A DNA stretch of 64,000 bases from Alphaproteobacteria bacterium (GCA_019245415.1 JAFARO010000014.1:169569-233568); one strand, 5' to 3'. Shown: positions 7,348 through 16,012, counted from the stretch's first letter. The notes: generated by a model not told the origin, from the sequence alone. Numbers and translations are program-made.

Positions 7348-10300
7348 GCGCTCGCCTTATCGTATATGGCACCGATCTTTGACACCCGGTCGATTGTGAA
7401 TGCTAAGATATTAACAGTGTTTTCGACGTTGTTGATTTCGGACAGGGTAAGCGTATGACCCTTTCTGTTCTTGAGGTATTTTCGGATCACCTGATATCCG
7501 CCGATTTCGAATTCCCACACCGACGCGGATACGTTTCCAAAGAGCTGCGTCTCATTGATGTAAACTCGCTGCTCTAACTCGGAGTATCTATACTTCTCGA
7601 CGTTGTTATTTCCATTGCCAGTGTATGCACCCAACCCAAGCGACGGTACACTCTTTAACACGTGTGCGTCGAGAAGTTCTTGACCGAGGGCGGCGAGTTG
7701 ATCGAAACCATTTTTTGATTTTACGAACGGTATTCGGGGAAAATGCATTCGAAGAAAATCCCTATATTCGCGGCGATAAGCAGGCGCATGCAGAACCGCA
7801 TATATATAGCCTAGGATTTGCTCTGGACTGTGAGAGTGAGCGTAGCGCTTGTTGAGCCACTTCCTGAATTTTGGATCGAGATTTTCCTTGCGCTCCGAAG
7901 CTTGGAGGAGGTCGCTTTCCTCATACAGATAGAGCGGGAACAGATAGTTCACTTCCTTCATCGAGACGACATGGTGCGTGATAGGGCGGTCTACCGCCAA
8001 GACATGGCGCCAATCTCCCTGAACATCGGCCTTGCGAATTACAGATATGCCGATGTTCTCCCGGAGCATGTGCCGCATCACACGCTCACGGCGGTGAACT
8101 GCGACATTGCTGTCCCATATGGTCCATCGTTCGTCGAACGGCTGATATAGAACCGATGCCAGTGCGGACTTAAGGTCTACCTTTCGCAGCGCCTTCTTGG
8201 CTGCCGAGTAGTTCCACTGACTTTGGCCACAAAGCCTAAATAGTTTGCGGGCATCCTCCTCATTGTCCGTAGCTAGCAACTGTTTCACTTTGCCAATTGC
8301 TTCTTCCTCTGTGAAGGAAATCGCAAATTCGTCGTGCGTTGTTACGATACCAGGCGCTGGATCCCCGGAGCGGGAGAATATTTCCGGCAAAGACCAGAAT
8401 GACTGGTACGCCTCCGCCTCCGGAGTCATCGAATCGACAGGGGCGTAGAGATAAGCTGGCGATGAAGGGTTGACCTTGGCCCAACTCAGATTTTCCATGT
8501 TGACTTCAGCGAGCATCTTGTATTTTTCAATGCGCTCGCCCCACACGTCCGTCCGCCAAACGCCTCTCGCAAGTCCAGGTCGTTTGACAAAAAGCGCAAT
8601 AGCAACACCTTGTTTGATGTCAAAGACATTCTCATCACTCGCGCCGTCGGGCGTTTTCTCCCGTTTGTTGGAATTGCCATGTAGGTCAATGATGAATATT
8701 TGTTCGAATGAATCCATCAAGGACTTTCGCATTCCACAAAACGTGGGATTGTCGAGGTATGAGTTGTCGGTGATGACTGCAACAAGGCCTTCTGGTTTCT
8801 GATCCATCTCATATTGAGCGAACCGTATGAATTTCACGTAGTCATTTTGCAGCCACTTGCCCTGGCCCGGTTTGTTGAGCTCAGGGAACCCCTCCCGGTA
8901 CTTCCGCACCTGAGCACCTATCCACGCATTCTTGTTTTGCGAGTGACCGGCGTATGGTGGGTTTCCAGTGATTACGAGAACGCCGCTCTTCTTGACCTCA
9001 AGGGCTCTTTCAGTTTCTTCGCTAAGAGCCGGTAGAAGATAATTGTGCTGGGGTTCAAGCGGCTCCAACGTGTTTGTTAGAAGAATGTTGAATCGACTTT
9101 CGACGCCTAGTTTGATCTGCCGGTCTTCTAGGTATTGAGACAGCTTCAAGTGTGCGATGGTGTATGGTGCAATCAGAAATTCGAATGCAAAGACGTTTTT
9201 CAGTACATGCTCCCGGAGCAGAAGAGCGGTTTTTGTGGACGAAGTGGATTTCTCAATTATTTTCTCGATAATCTCGACAATGAACGTTCCTGTGCCACAT
9301 GCAAAATCCAGAACAGTTACGCGCTTGTGGTCGGCGAGACCGGCTTTAAGCCCAAAGCGCGATTTGAGGAGATCATCGGTGGCGCGCACGATGAAATTCA
9401 CGATAGGCGGTGGCGTATAGTAGACGCCTCGGCGCTTGCGAAGGGCCGTATCATATTGTGCTAGATAGTCTTCATAGAAGTAGATGAAGGGGTCCCGCGA
9501 GAAGAGACGCCACTCGTCTTCGTTTGATGCTTTGAGATTGCGATAGGCGCGTTGGCGATTTTTGAAGGAGAGATTTTCTCTTACGGAGGCAACATCGAGG
9601 CCATTTATGATTGACAATATCTCATCGACCACCCAACGAACTTCTTTGTAGAAGTCGATCTCAAGTACGTCCAGAAAGCTGACTAGCTCTTGTATAAGCT
9701 TGAAGGACGTTGGGATATACTTCTTCGCCGTCGACAACGTGAGTGAAGTGCCGTTTGCATTGAGCTTGGAGAGAAAAAGCCCGTAGGCAAGGGTCTGCGC
9801 AAAGGCGTCGGCAAATTCAGAGACGGTGATGGCTTCAGATACTTGATTTTTGAAAGCGGCGTACAAACCATATAACCTCTCACCTTGACCATATTTCTTT
9901 TGCCGGGCGAGTTCATCTCCCAAGAAGTCCCTTAGCAACCTGCTCCGGGTGGCTAGAGCATCGGCAAGTTCGTTCGCGGTGGAAATGCGCTGTGGTGCGA
10001 CAGAAGCGAACCGATGAAGTAGCGATGAAAGCTCTGTCGTTCGCGAGGTTTCGAGTTTGAACTTTGAGGCAAAAGCCTGCTCTTTGTCCAAGAGCATGAT
10101 AATCCGCGCATCTGCATCTTTGACCAAAACCCATTCGAGATAGTTGGTGAGCAAAATGTTTTTCGATAATGTCAGGTAGCGGGCGATCTGGGCGGACTTG
10201 AGGACCTCATTTAGATTCGTGCCTAGCGGCTTGGTTTCGACGTAGCCGACTATTTGTCCATTGATGTGCAACTTGAAGTCAGGCGCACCCTTTCCTTGGA

Positions 10301-10496
10301 CTCGTTTGGGCTCATGGATAACCGTGACGCCCGGAGGTGAAAACTGTTCGAGCAAAGCCTTTACCGCATGCCGGTCAGTATGCTCGGTCTTGTCCTTAGC
10401 GGGGGTTTCTCGAAGAGAAGTGACATAAGCCGCGAATGCATCGGGCCTTTTGTGGCGCGCACCCACGCCGCTAGCGCCAGTATGAATGTTGTTCAT
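7344..10496 (-). CDS. Single-chain restriction-modification enzyme (Type ISP/IIG-like)
   Basis: 1050 residues from the ATG at 10496, which has a GGGGG ribosome site 6 nt upstream. An N-terminal PD-(D/E)XK nuclease is visible: Asp73 in GAPDFKL, Glu87 and Lys89 in YVETKP. A helical coupler follows to about residue 350. The adenine-N6 methyltransferase has motif I VLDFACGTGTF (395-405) and motif IV NPPY (512-515). The remaining 500 residues, with WTIWDSNVAVHRRERVMRHM and similar blocks, match the Type ISP C-terminal specificity region. There is no helicase domain, unlike LlaBIII, so it should cut as a Type IIG-like enzyme. It is the largest gene of the direct-repeat island and converges on the transposase. 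Confidence 0.85.
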   Translation of the reverse strand: MNNIHTGASGVGARHKRPDAFAAYVTSLRETPAKDKTEHTDRHAVKALLEQFSPPGVTVIHEPKRVQGKGAPDFKLHINGQIVGYVETKPLGTNLNEVLKSAQIARYLTLSKNILLTNYLEWVLVKDADARIIMLLDKEQAFASKFKLETSRTTELSSLLHRFASVAPQRISTANELADALATRSRLLRDFLGDELARQKKYGQGERLYGLYAAFKNQVSEAITVSEFADAFAQTLAYGLFLSKLNANGTSLTLSTAKKYIPTSFKLIQELVSFLDVLEIDFYKEVRWVVDEILSIINGLDVASVRENLSFKNRQRAYRNLKASNEDEWRLFSRDPFIYFYEDYLAQYDTALRKRRGVYYTPPPIVNFIVRATDDLLKSRFGLKAGLADHKRVTVLDFACGTGTFIVEIIEKIIEKSTSSTKTALLLREHVLKNVFAFEFLIAPYTIAHLKLSQYLEDRQIKLGVESRFNILLTNTLEPLEPQHNYLLPALSEETERALEVKKSGVLVITGNPPYAGHSQNKNAWIGAQVRKYREGFPELNKPGQGKWLQNDYVKFIRFAQYEMDQKPEGLVAVITDNSYLDNPTFCGMRKSLMDSFEQIFIIDLHGNSNKREKTPDGASDENVFDIKQGVAIALFVKRPGLARGVWRTDVWGERIEKYKMLAEVNMENLSWAKVNPSSPAYLYAPVDSMTPEAEAYQSFWSLPEIFSRSGDPAPGIVTTHDEFAISFTEEEAIGKVKQLLATDNEEDARKLFRLCGQSQWNYSAAKKALRKVDLKSALASVLYQPFDERWTIWDSNVAVHRRERVMRHMLRENIGISVIRKADVQGDWRHVLAVDRPITHHVVSMKEVNYLFPLYLYEESDLLQASERKENLDPKFRKWLNKRYAHSHSPEQILGYIYAVLHAPAYRREYRDFLRMHFPRIPFVKSKNGFDQLAALGQELLDAHVLKSVPSLGLGAYTGNGNNNVEKYRYSELEQRVYINETQLFGNVSASVWEFEIGGYQVIRKYLKNRKGHTLTLSEINNVENTVNILAFTIDRVSKIGAIYDKASA

Positions 10497-10876
10497 AACT
10501 CGCCCCCGGAGACTTTTTAGCTTGACATGGGCGAATCGGATTAGGGTAAACGCGCGTGCCGCTGAGCGTCTTCCAACCACATGATCTTGTGGTGTCGGGA
10601 TTCGAGGACTCTACGAACTCAAAATTTTTCTCGCGGCCGTGGAATTCCCCCACGAGTGGTCCATTTTGCCCGAGTGGGTCAATTTGGATTATGCCCACTT
10701 TGGAGTGGGTCAAATCGTGGCTAAACAGCCCAGCACCCAAGGGGCTGCGCAAAAAATATTTTCGCCCCGGATTCTGCGCCTAAGCCCTTGACGGATATAG
10801 CCGAACAAAAATGACGCCCAAAAATTGGTGCATCGCAACAAGCGGCGGAAATTATTTTTCCGGACGAAATTCCCCC
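10497..10876. other. 380-bp gene-free right boundary of the island
   Basis: No gene is supported here. It holds the right 32-bp repeat (10655-10686), directly followed by a hairpin CCCACT / AGTGGG (10694-10699 with 10704-10709) and a further partial repeat unit (AGTGGGTCAAAT, 10704-10715). The bases near 10497-10560 should carry the promoter of the restriction-modification gene. The rest looks like scrambled insertion-sequence end material. Confidence 0.6.
10655..10686 (+). repeat. Right copy of 32-bp island-flanking direct repeat
   Basis: Identical over 32 bases and in the same orientation as 4142-4173; the match ends at 10654 and 10687. Together the copies bracket about 6.5 kb of accessory DNA. 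Confidence 0.85.
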
Positions 10877-11743
10877 TCAATGCATCAGCAGAAGCGGCAC
10901 CTCGGGATGGCGCATGGCCTGGCGGGTGGTGCTGGTGGCGAAGAGGTCGCGCCAGCGGCTGTGGCCATGGCTGCCGAGCACCATGAGACCGGCTCGCGCT
11001 TCCTGGGCGGCGTCGAACAGCGCATCCGCCACGGCGCGCGTTCCCGCCTGGATGTCGCGCTTGCGCGCCTGCACGCCGCGCAGGGCGAGATAGTCCACCA
11101 GATCGGACGCGTCGGGCGCCGGCGCCTCTGCCGCCGCCACGCACAAGACCTCGACGAAGTCCGCGCGCTTGAGCAGCGGCAGCGCGGCGCTGACCGCCTG
11201 GGCACAGGCGGCGCTCGCGTTCCAGGCGACGACGATGCGATGCCAGAAATCGGGCGGCACCGGCTTCGCCGACAGCAGCACCGGCCGCCGCGCTTCGAGG
11301 AGGACGGCATCGATCGCCTCCCAGACGCCGATGCGCTCTTCGGGGTGCTGCGCGACGAAGACGACGAGATCCCCCAGCAGCGCCGCGCGCGCGACGCCGC
11401 CGGCGAAATGGCCCGCGACCTCGGCGAAGGCGAGCGTCGGCGCCTCGTGCTTTTCCGCGCCCGCGACCAGCGCCACTCCGGCCTCGCGCGCCAGTGTCTC
11501 GACAGCCTGGCGCGCCGCGGCGGCCGCTCCGTCGCCGGCGCCGCGCGCGCTGTCGACGATTTCCTGCATGACCGCGCTGGAGACGCCGTCGGCATGGAAC
11601 GGCATCGCCAAAGCTGGATCGGAGCGCACGAAAATGCCGGTGACATGCGCGCCGAAGGGCAGCGCCGCCGAAAGCGCGCTCGCGAGCGTGGCTCTGTCGT
11701 CTGGGCCGCCCGTCAGCGGCGCCAGAATCTTGACGAACGACAA
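10877..11743 (-). CDS. Universal stress protein, tandem UspA domains
   Basis: About 288 residues from the TTG at 11743, placed just after GGAGGAG; a GTG or TTG a few codons upstream is also possible. Two Usp folds are apparent: the first begins SFVKILAPLTGG, the second begins with RIVVAWNAS near residue 165. The second ends with LMVLGSHGHSRWRDLFATSTTRQAM, the ATP-binding G-x2-G-x9-G(S/T) motif with its last glycine replaced by alanine. Nucleotide binding by the second domain may thus be altered. Such proteins help cells survive starvation and oxidative stress. It is transcribed divergently from the HD gene. Confidence 0.82.
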   Translation of the reverse strand: MSFVKILAPLTGGPDDRATLASALSAALPFGAHVTGIFVRSDPALAMPFHADGVSSAVMQEIVDSARGAGDGAAAAARQAVETLAREAGVALVAGAEKHEAPTLAFAEVAGHFAGGVARAALLGDLVVFVAQHPEERIGVWEAIDAVLLEARRPVLLSAKPVPPDFWHRIVVAWNASAACAQAVSAALPLLKRADFVEVLCVAAAEAPAPDASDLVDYLALRGVQARKRDIQAGTRAVADALFDAAQEARAGLMVLGSHGHSRWRDLFATSTTRQAMRHPEVPLLLMH

Positions 11744-11789
11744 CGGCTCCTCCAATCCATGCACGACCAATCGGCAAGGTAACGCCCTC

Positions 11790-12380
11790 ATGGCCAAACC
11801 GGCACCGTCCCGCGCCTGGCAGCGCATGTTGAGCGGGCGCAGGCTCGATCTGCTCGACCCTTCGCCGCTCGACGTGGAGATAGAGGACATCGCGCACGGC
11901 CTTGCCCGCGTCGCGCGCTGGAACGGCCAGACCAAGGGCGCGCACGCCTTCTCGGTGGCGCAGCACTGCGTGCTGGTGGAACGGCTCACCGCCGAGCTGA
12001 AGCCCGGCCTGACCCGCCAGGCGCGGCTCGCGGCGCTGCTGCACGATGCGCCGGAATACGTCATCGGCGACCTGATCTCTCCGTTCAAGGCGGCGGTGGG
12101 CATCGACTACAAGGATTTCGAGCTCAGATTGCTGGCGGCCATCCATCTGCGCTTCGGGCTGCCCGCGCGCACGCCGGAGCCGCTCATCAAGCTGTTCAAG
12201 CAGGCCGACATCGCGTCCGCCTATTTCGAAGCGACGCAGCTCGCCGGCTTCACGTCCCAAGAGGCCAAGCGCTATTTCGGAACGCCGCCCAAGGATCTGC
12301 GCGTCCCGCGGCTGGTGCCGCTTGCCGTGGCCGAAGCCCAGGCGCTGTTCCTGGAACGATTCCATAAGCTTGGCGGTTGA
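11790..12380 (+). CDS. HD-superfamily phosphohydrolase (YfbR-like)
   Basis: A 196-residue protein from the ATG at 11790. The metal-binding HD signature is complete: His in FSVAQHCVLVERL, the His-Asp pair in LAALLHDAPEYVIGDL and Asp in FKQADIASAYFEA. This group resembles YfbR, a 5'-deoxynucleotidase acting on dNMPs, and is usually annotated as a hydrolase or phosphohydrolase of unknown substrate. It begins LSGRRLDLLDPSPLDVEIEDIAHGLARV, characteristic of the alphaproteobacterial subfamily. It starts within 50 nt of the divergent UspA gene, so the promoters must overlap. Confidence 0.85.
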   Translation: MAKPAPSRAWQRMLSGRRLDLLDPSPLDVEIEDIAHGLARVARWNGQTKGAHAFSVAQHCVLVERLTAELKPGLTRQARLAALLHDAPEYVIGDLISPFKAAVGIDYKDFELRLLAAIHLRFGLPARTPEPLIKLFKQADIASAYFEATQLAGFTSQEAKRYFGTPPKDLRVPRLVPLAVAEAQALFLERFHKLGG

Positions 12381-12438
12381 ATATCTAAAGTAGATTTTTG
12401 AAAATATATCGCTATGATCGTCCGGCATATTTGGGGAT

Positions 12439-12903
12439 ATGCCAATGGAAAATTCGACTCGCCGTCGCCTTCTTGCTGGAGCCCTTCTTGGCGCGCCAGC
12501 TCTTGTGGCTTGTGCATCGCGCCCGGATCAAGGACCGCTTCCCGAGCCTTGGCTGCACATCAACGGAGAAAAATTGTCGGCGATCGACAAATTCGCATCA
12601 AAATACCGCGCTGAAGCTGCCGTCCGCACGCGTTTTCAGGCCCTCGTCGGAAGACTTCTCAACGACGCGCATGAAGGACGCGACATCGCCGAGGCGATCG
12701 GAAAATTGACCGCCTCGGTCTGGGCTGGCGCAAATGGAATGGATATCGACCTCGACGTTCCCTATTGCGGAAACGTTCCGCACTGGCCCTGGCCTGGTCC
12801 CCCGCCGCCGTGGAGCTGTTCGCCCGTCGAGCAGTATCAAGTCGCGGTCGTTGCGTTAGCCAAAATCCAGACCCTTGGATTGGCGCAGGAAAAACCGGCT
12901 TAG
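12439..12903 (+). CDS. Tat-exported lipoprotein, first of a tandem pair
   Basis: A 154-residue protein (or 152 from the second ATG at 12445). The N-terminus STRRRLLAGALLGAPALVACAS combines a twin-arginine motif with a lipobox (LVAC), so it is probably exported folded and lipidated. The mature part is mostly helical (LSAIDKFASKYRAEAAVRTRF) and ends in a proline-rich stretch (WPWPGPPPPW) before QYQVAVVALAKI. No known domain is recognised. The next gene is its paralogue. The upstream 60 bp are conspicuously AT-rich compared with the surroundings. Confidence 0.72.
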   Translation: MPMENSTRRRLLAGALLGAPALVACASRPDQGPLPEPWLHINGEKLSAIDKFASKYRAEAAVRTRFQALVGRLLNDAHEGRDIAEAIGKLTASVWAGANGMDIDLDVPYCGNVPHWPWPGPPPPWSCSPVEQYQVAVVALAKIQTLGLAQEKPA

Positions 12904-12966
12904 GGCGGCACGGGCGATCCGGACTTTCACAAGTCCGGCGCCCCAGTCTTCGGAAGGAACACTTCT

Positions 12967-13431
12967 TTGCAACACTCCACACGTCGTGGGCTGCTTGCCG
13001 GAGCCGTTCTTGGCGCCCCCGCACTTGCAGCATGCGCAACGCGTCCCGTTCAGGGACCATTGCCGGATCCCTGGCAGCCCATCGACAGGCGGGAATTGTC
13101 GGCGATCGACAAATTCACCACTCGATATAAGACCGATGCCGCGATCCGCGCGCGTTTCAAGGGCGTCGTCGAAGGCATTCTTCAGAGCGCCCAAGAGCGA
13201 GGAAACATCATTGAGGCCGTGCGGCAATTGTCGTCGGTGGTTTGGATCGGCGCCAATGGCTCGGATGTGGTGTCGGACAACGACGAAAACGCGATCACCC
13301 CGCATCATCCTAACCCACCCAGGCCGGATCCACCGGCGTGGAGCGGCTCAATCGTCCAGCAATATCAGATCGCGTTCCTGGCGCTGGCAAACATCCAGAT
13401 GCTTGCGGCAACCCAGGCCGGTCCCGATTAA
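12967..13431 (+). CDS. Tat-exported lipoprotein, second of a tandem pair
   Basis: 154 residues from a TTG start with GGAAGGA upstream. It aligns along its whole length with the preceding protein: STRRGLLAGAVLGAPALAACA, then RPVQGPLPDPW, LSAIDKFTTRYKTDAA and WIGANGSDV, with a proline-rich segment and QYQIAFLALANI near the end. The two genes are therefore a tandem duplication, diverged most in the proline region. Function is unknown; export with a lipid anchor is inferred from the signal. The 63-nt gap contains no obvious terminator, so the pair may form one transcript. Confidence 0.72.
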   Translation: MQHSTRRGLLAGAVLGAPALAACATRPVQGPLPDPWQPIDRRELSAIDKFTTRYKTDAAIRARFKGVVEGILQSAQERGNIIEAVRQLSSVVWIGANGSDVVSDNDENAITPHHPNPPRPDPPAWSGSIVQQYQIAFLALANIQMLAATQAGPD

Positions 13432-13491
13432 TGAGCACTAGGGCTTTCCTAACGCTCCATGGTCCGCTAGCAAGGTATCGGAAAACCTCCG

Positions 13492-14007
13492 ATGCCCCTG
13501 ATCCTCATCACCCCCCTCTCCGCCGTTCCGGATGCGCTCAAGGAGCATGTCCCGTCGCATCTGGTGACGCTGCTCTCGGCCGAATACATGATCGAGACGC
13601 CGGAAGGCCTGCCGGTCGAGCGGCATCTGCGCCTGTCGGTGCACGACATCTCCGATCCGGCGGGCGACCAGGCGCCGGCGCGCCGCGATGCCGAGCGGCT
13701 GATCGAATTCGGCCGCGGCTGGGACGCGCGCGCGCCGATGCTGATCCATTGCTGGGCGGGGGTCAGCCGCTCGACCGCCGCCGCCTATGCCATCCTCTGC
13801 GACAAGCTCGGGCCGGGGCGCGAGCACGACATCGCGCAGCGCCTGCGCGCGCGCGCGCCGCATGCGCAGCCCAACCGCCTGCTTGTGCGCCACGCCGATG
13901 ACGTGCTCTGCCGCGGCGGGGCGATGGTGCGCGCCGTCGAAGCCATCGGCATGGGCACGCCGGTGACGCAAGGCGTCCCCGTCGCCATTCCTCTGTACAC
14001 GGAATGA
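13492..14007 (+). CDS. Tyrosine-phosphatase-family protein
   Basis: A 171-residue cytoplasmic protein. The PTP/DSP catalytic loop H-C-x5-R-S is present as HCWAGVSRSTAA at about residues 83-94, and an acidic residue (Asp in SVHDISDPAGD, about residues 50-57) is placed for general-acid catalysis. It belongs to the short alphaproteobacterial tyrosine phosphatase group usually found beside nad regulators. Its stop overlaps the NadQ-like start by 4 nt (ATGA), so the two are translationally coupled. The physiological substrate is unknown. Confidence 0.82.
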   Translation: MPLILITPLSAVPDALKEHVPSHLVTLLSAEYMIETPEGLPVERHLRLSVHDISDPAGDQAPARRDAERLIEFGRGWDARAPMLIHCWAGVSRSTAAAYAILCDKLGPGREHDIAQRLRARAPHAQPNRLLVRHADDVLCRGGAMVRAVEAIGMGTPVTQGVPVAIPLYTE

Positions 14008-14963
14008 GCAGCGGCGGCACCGCGCATGTCGTCAGCATCGGGCTGTCGGCCGCGATCGTCTCGGTGCTCGACGAGCGGCCGCGCGTGCTGACCGTGCGCA
14101 GCGCTGCGGGCGGCGATGCCCTGCCCTTCGGCCCGTTCGATCCCTTGCATCACCGCACGCTCGAAAGCGGCTTGCGCAGCTGGGTCAAGGAGCAGACCTC
14201 GCTCGATCTCGGCTATGCCGAGCAGCTCTACACCTTCGGCGATCGCGGCCGGCATCTGATCAAGGCGGGCGAAGGCCCGCGCGTGGTGAGCGTGGGCTAT
14301 CTGGCGCTGACGCGCGGCAACCAGGCGCCGACCGACACCAGCTGGAGCGACTGGTACCGCTTCTTTCCCTGGGAGGATTTGCGCGAAGAGAAGCCGCGCA
14401 TCATCGCCGAGGCCATCCTGCCCGCGTTCAAGGCCTTCATCCGCGCGGCGCCCGGACCGCTCGGCGAGCAGCGGCGCGAGCGCGTGCGGCTGTGCTTCGG
14501 CACCGACGGCGCCGGTTGGGACGAGGAACGCGTGCTGGAGCGCTACGAGCTGCTCTACGAGGCGGGTCTGGTGCAGGAAGCCGCGCGCGACGGGCGCGCC
14601 GAAGCGCATGCCGACGCCATGCTGGGCGACGGCATGATCTTCGATCACCGCCGCATCCTGGCAACCGCCATCGCGCGGCTGCGCGGCAAGATGAAGTACC
14701 GCCCGGTGGTGTTCGAGCTGATGCCGCCGGCCTTCACCTTGCTGGAGCTGCAGCGTACCGTCGAGGCGATCTCGGGCGTGCGCTTGCACAAGCAGAACTT
14801 CCGCCGGCTGGTGGAAGCGCAGGGCCTGGTCGAAGGCACCGGCCGCTCGGCGATGAGCGCGCGGGGCCGGCCGGCCGAACTCTTCCGCTTCCGCCGCGAA
14901 GTCCTGAGCGAGCGCCCGGCACCGGGACTGCGGATGGGAATGCGCGGCCGGGGACGGGGCTAA
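14004..14963 (+). CDS. nadQ: NadQ/NrtR-like Nudix-fold regulator of NAD synthesis
   Basis: A 319-residue protein with an N-terminal Nudix-like fold (HVVSIGLSAAIVSVLDERPRVL, then TFGDRGRHL and VVSVGYLALT). It lacks a proper Nudix box, so it should bind a ligand without hydrolysing it. The C-terminal half (FELMPPAFTLLELQRTVEAISG and HKQNFRRLVEAQGLVEGTG) is the winged-helix domain shared with NrtR. This architecture is that of NadQ, the alphaproteobacterial NAD regulator, which represses nadABC. nadABC lies about 1.2 kb downstream, behind two copies of an inverted repeat that fits such an operator. Assignment rests on architecture and context. Confidence 0.78.
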   Translation: MSSGGTAHVVSIGLSAAIVSVLDERPRVLTVRSAAGGDALPFGPFDPLHHRTLESGLRSWVKEQTSLDLGYAEQLYTFGDRGRHLIKAGEGPRVVSVGYLALTRGNQAPTDTSWSDWYRFFPWEDLREEKPRIIAEAILPAFKAFIRAAPGPLGEQRRERVRLCFGTDGAGWDEERVLERYELLYEAGLVQEAARDGRAEAHADAMLGDGMIFDHRRILATAIARLRGKMKYRPVVFELMPPAFTLLELQRTVEAISGVRLHKQNFRRLVEAQGLVEGTGRSAMSARGRPAELFRFRREVLSERPAPGLRMGMRGRGRG

Positions 14964-14966
14964 GCC

Positions 14967-15004
14967 AAAAAAGCAACGCGCGCCCCCTTTCGGGAGCGCG
15001 CGCG
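14967..15004 (-). terminator. Rho-independent terminator of the beta-barrel gene
   Basis: On the minus strand a GC-rich stem (GCGCGCTCCC pairing with GGGGGCGCGC, GAAA-type loop) runs into TTGCTTTTTT. It lies just past the stop of the minus-strand gene at 15031 and also separates it from the convergent regulator gene. Confidence 0.8.
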
Positions 15005-15030
15005 CCATTTCGAGAGACTTGCCGTTCGGC

Positions 15031-15807
15031 TTAGTACTGGTTCCAGAACATCGTGTTCTGGCTGATATAGCCGAGCGAGCCGTTGCGCTGACGATCTTCC
15101 AGCGAGGCCGCGCCCGCACCGTTGAAGTAGAACTTCAGGCCGACAAAGAAGATGTCCTGGCTGGTGCCGCCGAAGAACAGATTGCCGTCCTGGTGCTGGT
15201 AGCCGCCATAGACCGACATCGGGAAGGTCGGGCTCCACAGATACTCGGCCCTCAACGTCTCGTCGGTCTCGTTGCCGCCGGTGACGCTGAAATAGTCAAC
15301 CGTGCCGCTGAGCGCGAGATTGCCGCCGAGCGCATAGTATTTCAGCATGCCGCCGACATAGCCGCCGTTCACGTTGCAGCCGCTGCAGCCGAAGTCGATG
15401 TTGGTTCCGCCGCCCTTCACGTCCACGGTGACGTTCGAGTTGACCCACCAATCCAAGCCGGCGCCGTAGCTGGTGAATTTGAGGCCGCCGCTGCCCAGAT
15501 CGTCGTAATTCACCGTGCCTGCCAACCGGCCGACGCTCGGCCAGTTCCAGAACACGCTGCCGCCGATGTTCCAGATGTCGAGGCTGCCGGGCGAGATGTT
15601 GTGATAGCCGCCGGCGGCTTCCACACCCCAGGTCGGGCTCGACCAGGTCAGGCTGCCATCGATATTCCACATGTCCAGATTCGGAGAGCCCGTGCTGTCA
15701 TTGGCGTAGCTGGCGCCCAGCGTTCCGGAGACACCGGCCACGGCCGTCGCGGACATCGCCGCCGACAAGGCAAGCGCCGCCACGGATGCAAGAAGAACTT
15801 TTCTCAT
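15031..15807 (-). CDS. Outer-membrane beta-barrel protein
   Basis: A 258-residue protein with a typical Sec signal (MRKVLLASVAALALSAAMSA, cleaved after TAVAG). The mature part is rich in Gly, Asn, Trp and Tyr in alternating pattern (AAGGYHNISPG, GTVNYDDLGSGGLKF, YGGYQHQDGNLFFGG), as in transmembrane beta strands. It ends FWNQY, an aromatic terminus compatible with BAM assembly, although somewhat removed from the strand KFYFNG. A central CSGC pair could form a disulfide. I do not recognise a transport function. It is monocistronic, with a terminator 27 nt after the stop. Confidence 0.75.
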   Translation of the reverse strand: MRKVLLASVAALALSAAMSATAVAGVSGTLGASYANDSTGSPNLDMWNIDGSLTWSSPTWGVEAAGGYHNISPGSLDIWNIGGSVFWNWPSVGRLAGTVNYDDLGSGGLKFTSYGAGLDWWVNSNVTVDVKGGGTNIDFGCSGCNVNGGYVGGMLKYYALGGNLALSGTVDYFSVTGGNETDETLRAEYLWSPTFPMSVYGGYQHQDGNLFFGGTSQDIFFVGLKFYFNGAGAASLEDRQRNGSLGYISQNTMFWNQY

Positions 15808-16012
15808 TGAAACCCCGCTTTTCCGCCCCGAACCGGGGCCCTTCGATTGCCTCTTGTTAAATCACGGCCTTCCGCCCGTCGAGCGGGGGCGGCAGCCGGT
15901 TTTCGCTTATTCGTAGAACTGTCGCATCCGTACCACGCTATACCCCCCAGACTTGGGTGCGACAGATTGTTACCGGACGGCGGGCTTCCCGGACCGGGGC
16001 CCTTGACGGATT

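Noticed and set aside
4142..10686. Island as a tRNA-integrase genomic island with att sites
   Set aside because: No tRNA 3' end, no tyrosine or serine integrase and no excisionase in the segment; the repeats look more like insertion-sequence ends.
10710..12428. 572-codon minus-strand frame across the UspA and HD genes
   Set aside because: Low-complexity Arg/Gly-rich translation with no domain; the Usp and HD proteins in other frames are recognisable.
12381..12438. Sigma-70 promoter for the first Tat lipoprotein
   Set aside because: The stretch is AT-rich but no -35/-10 pair with acceptable spacing was found.
15831..16005. Short GGGGCCCTT repetition before nadA
   Set aside because: Only about 9-12 bases and GC-rich; likely chance.
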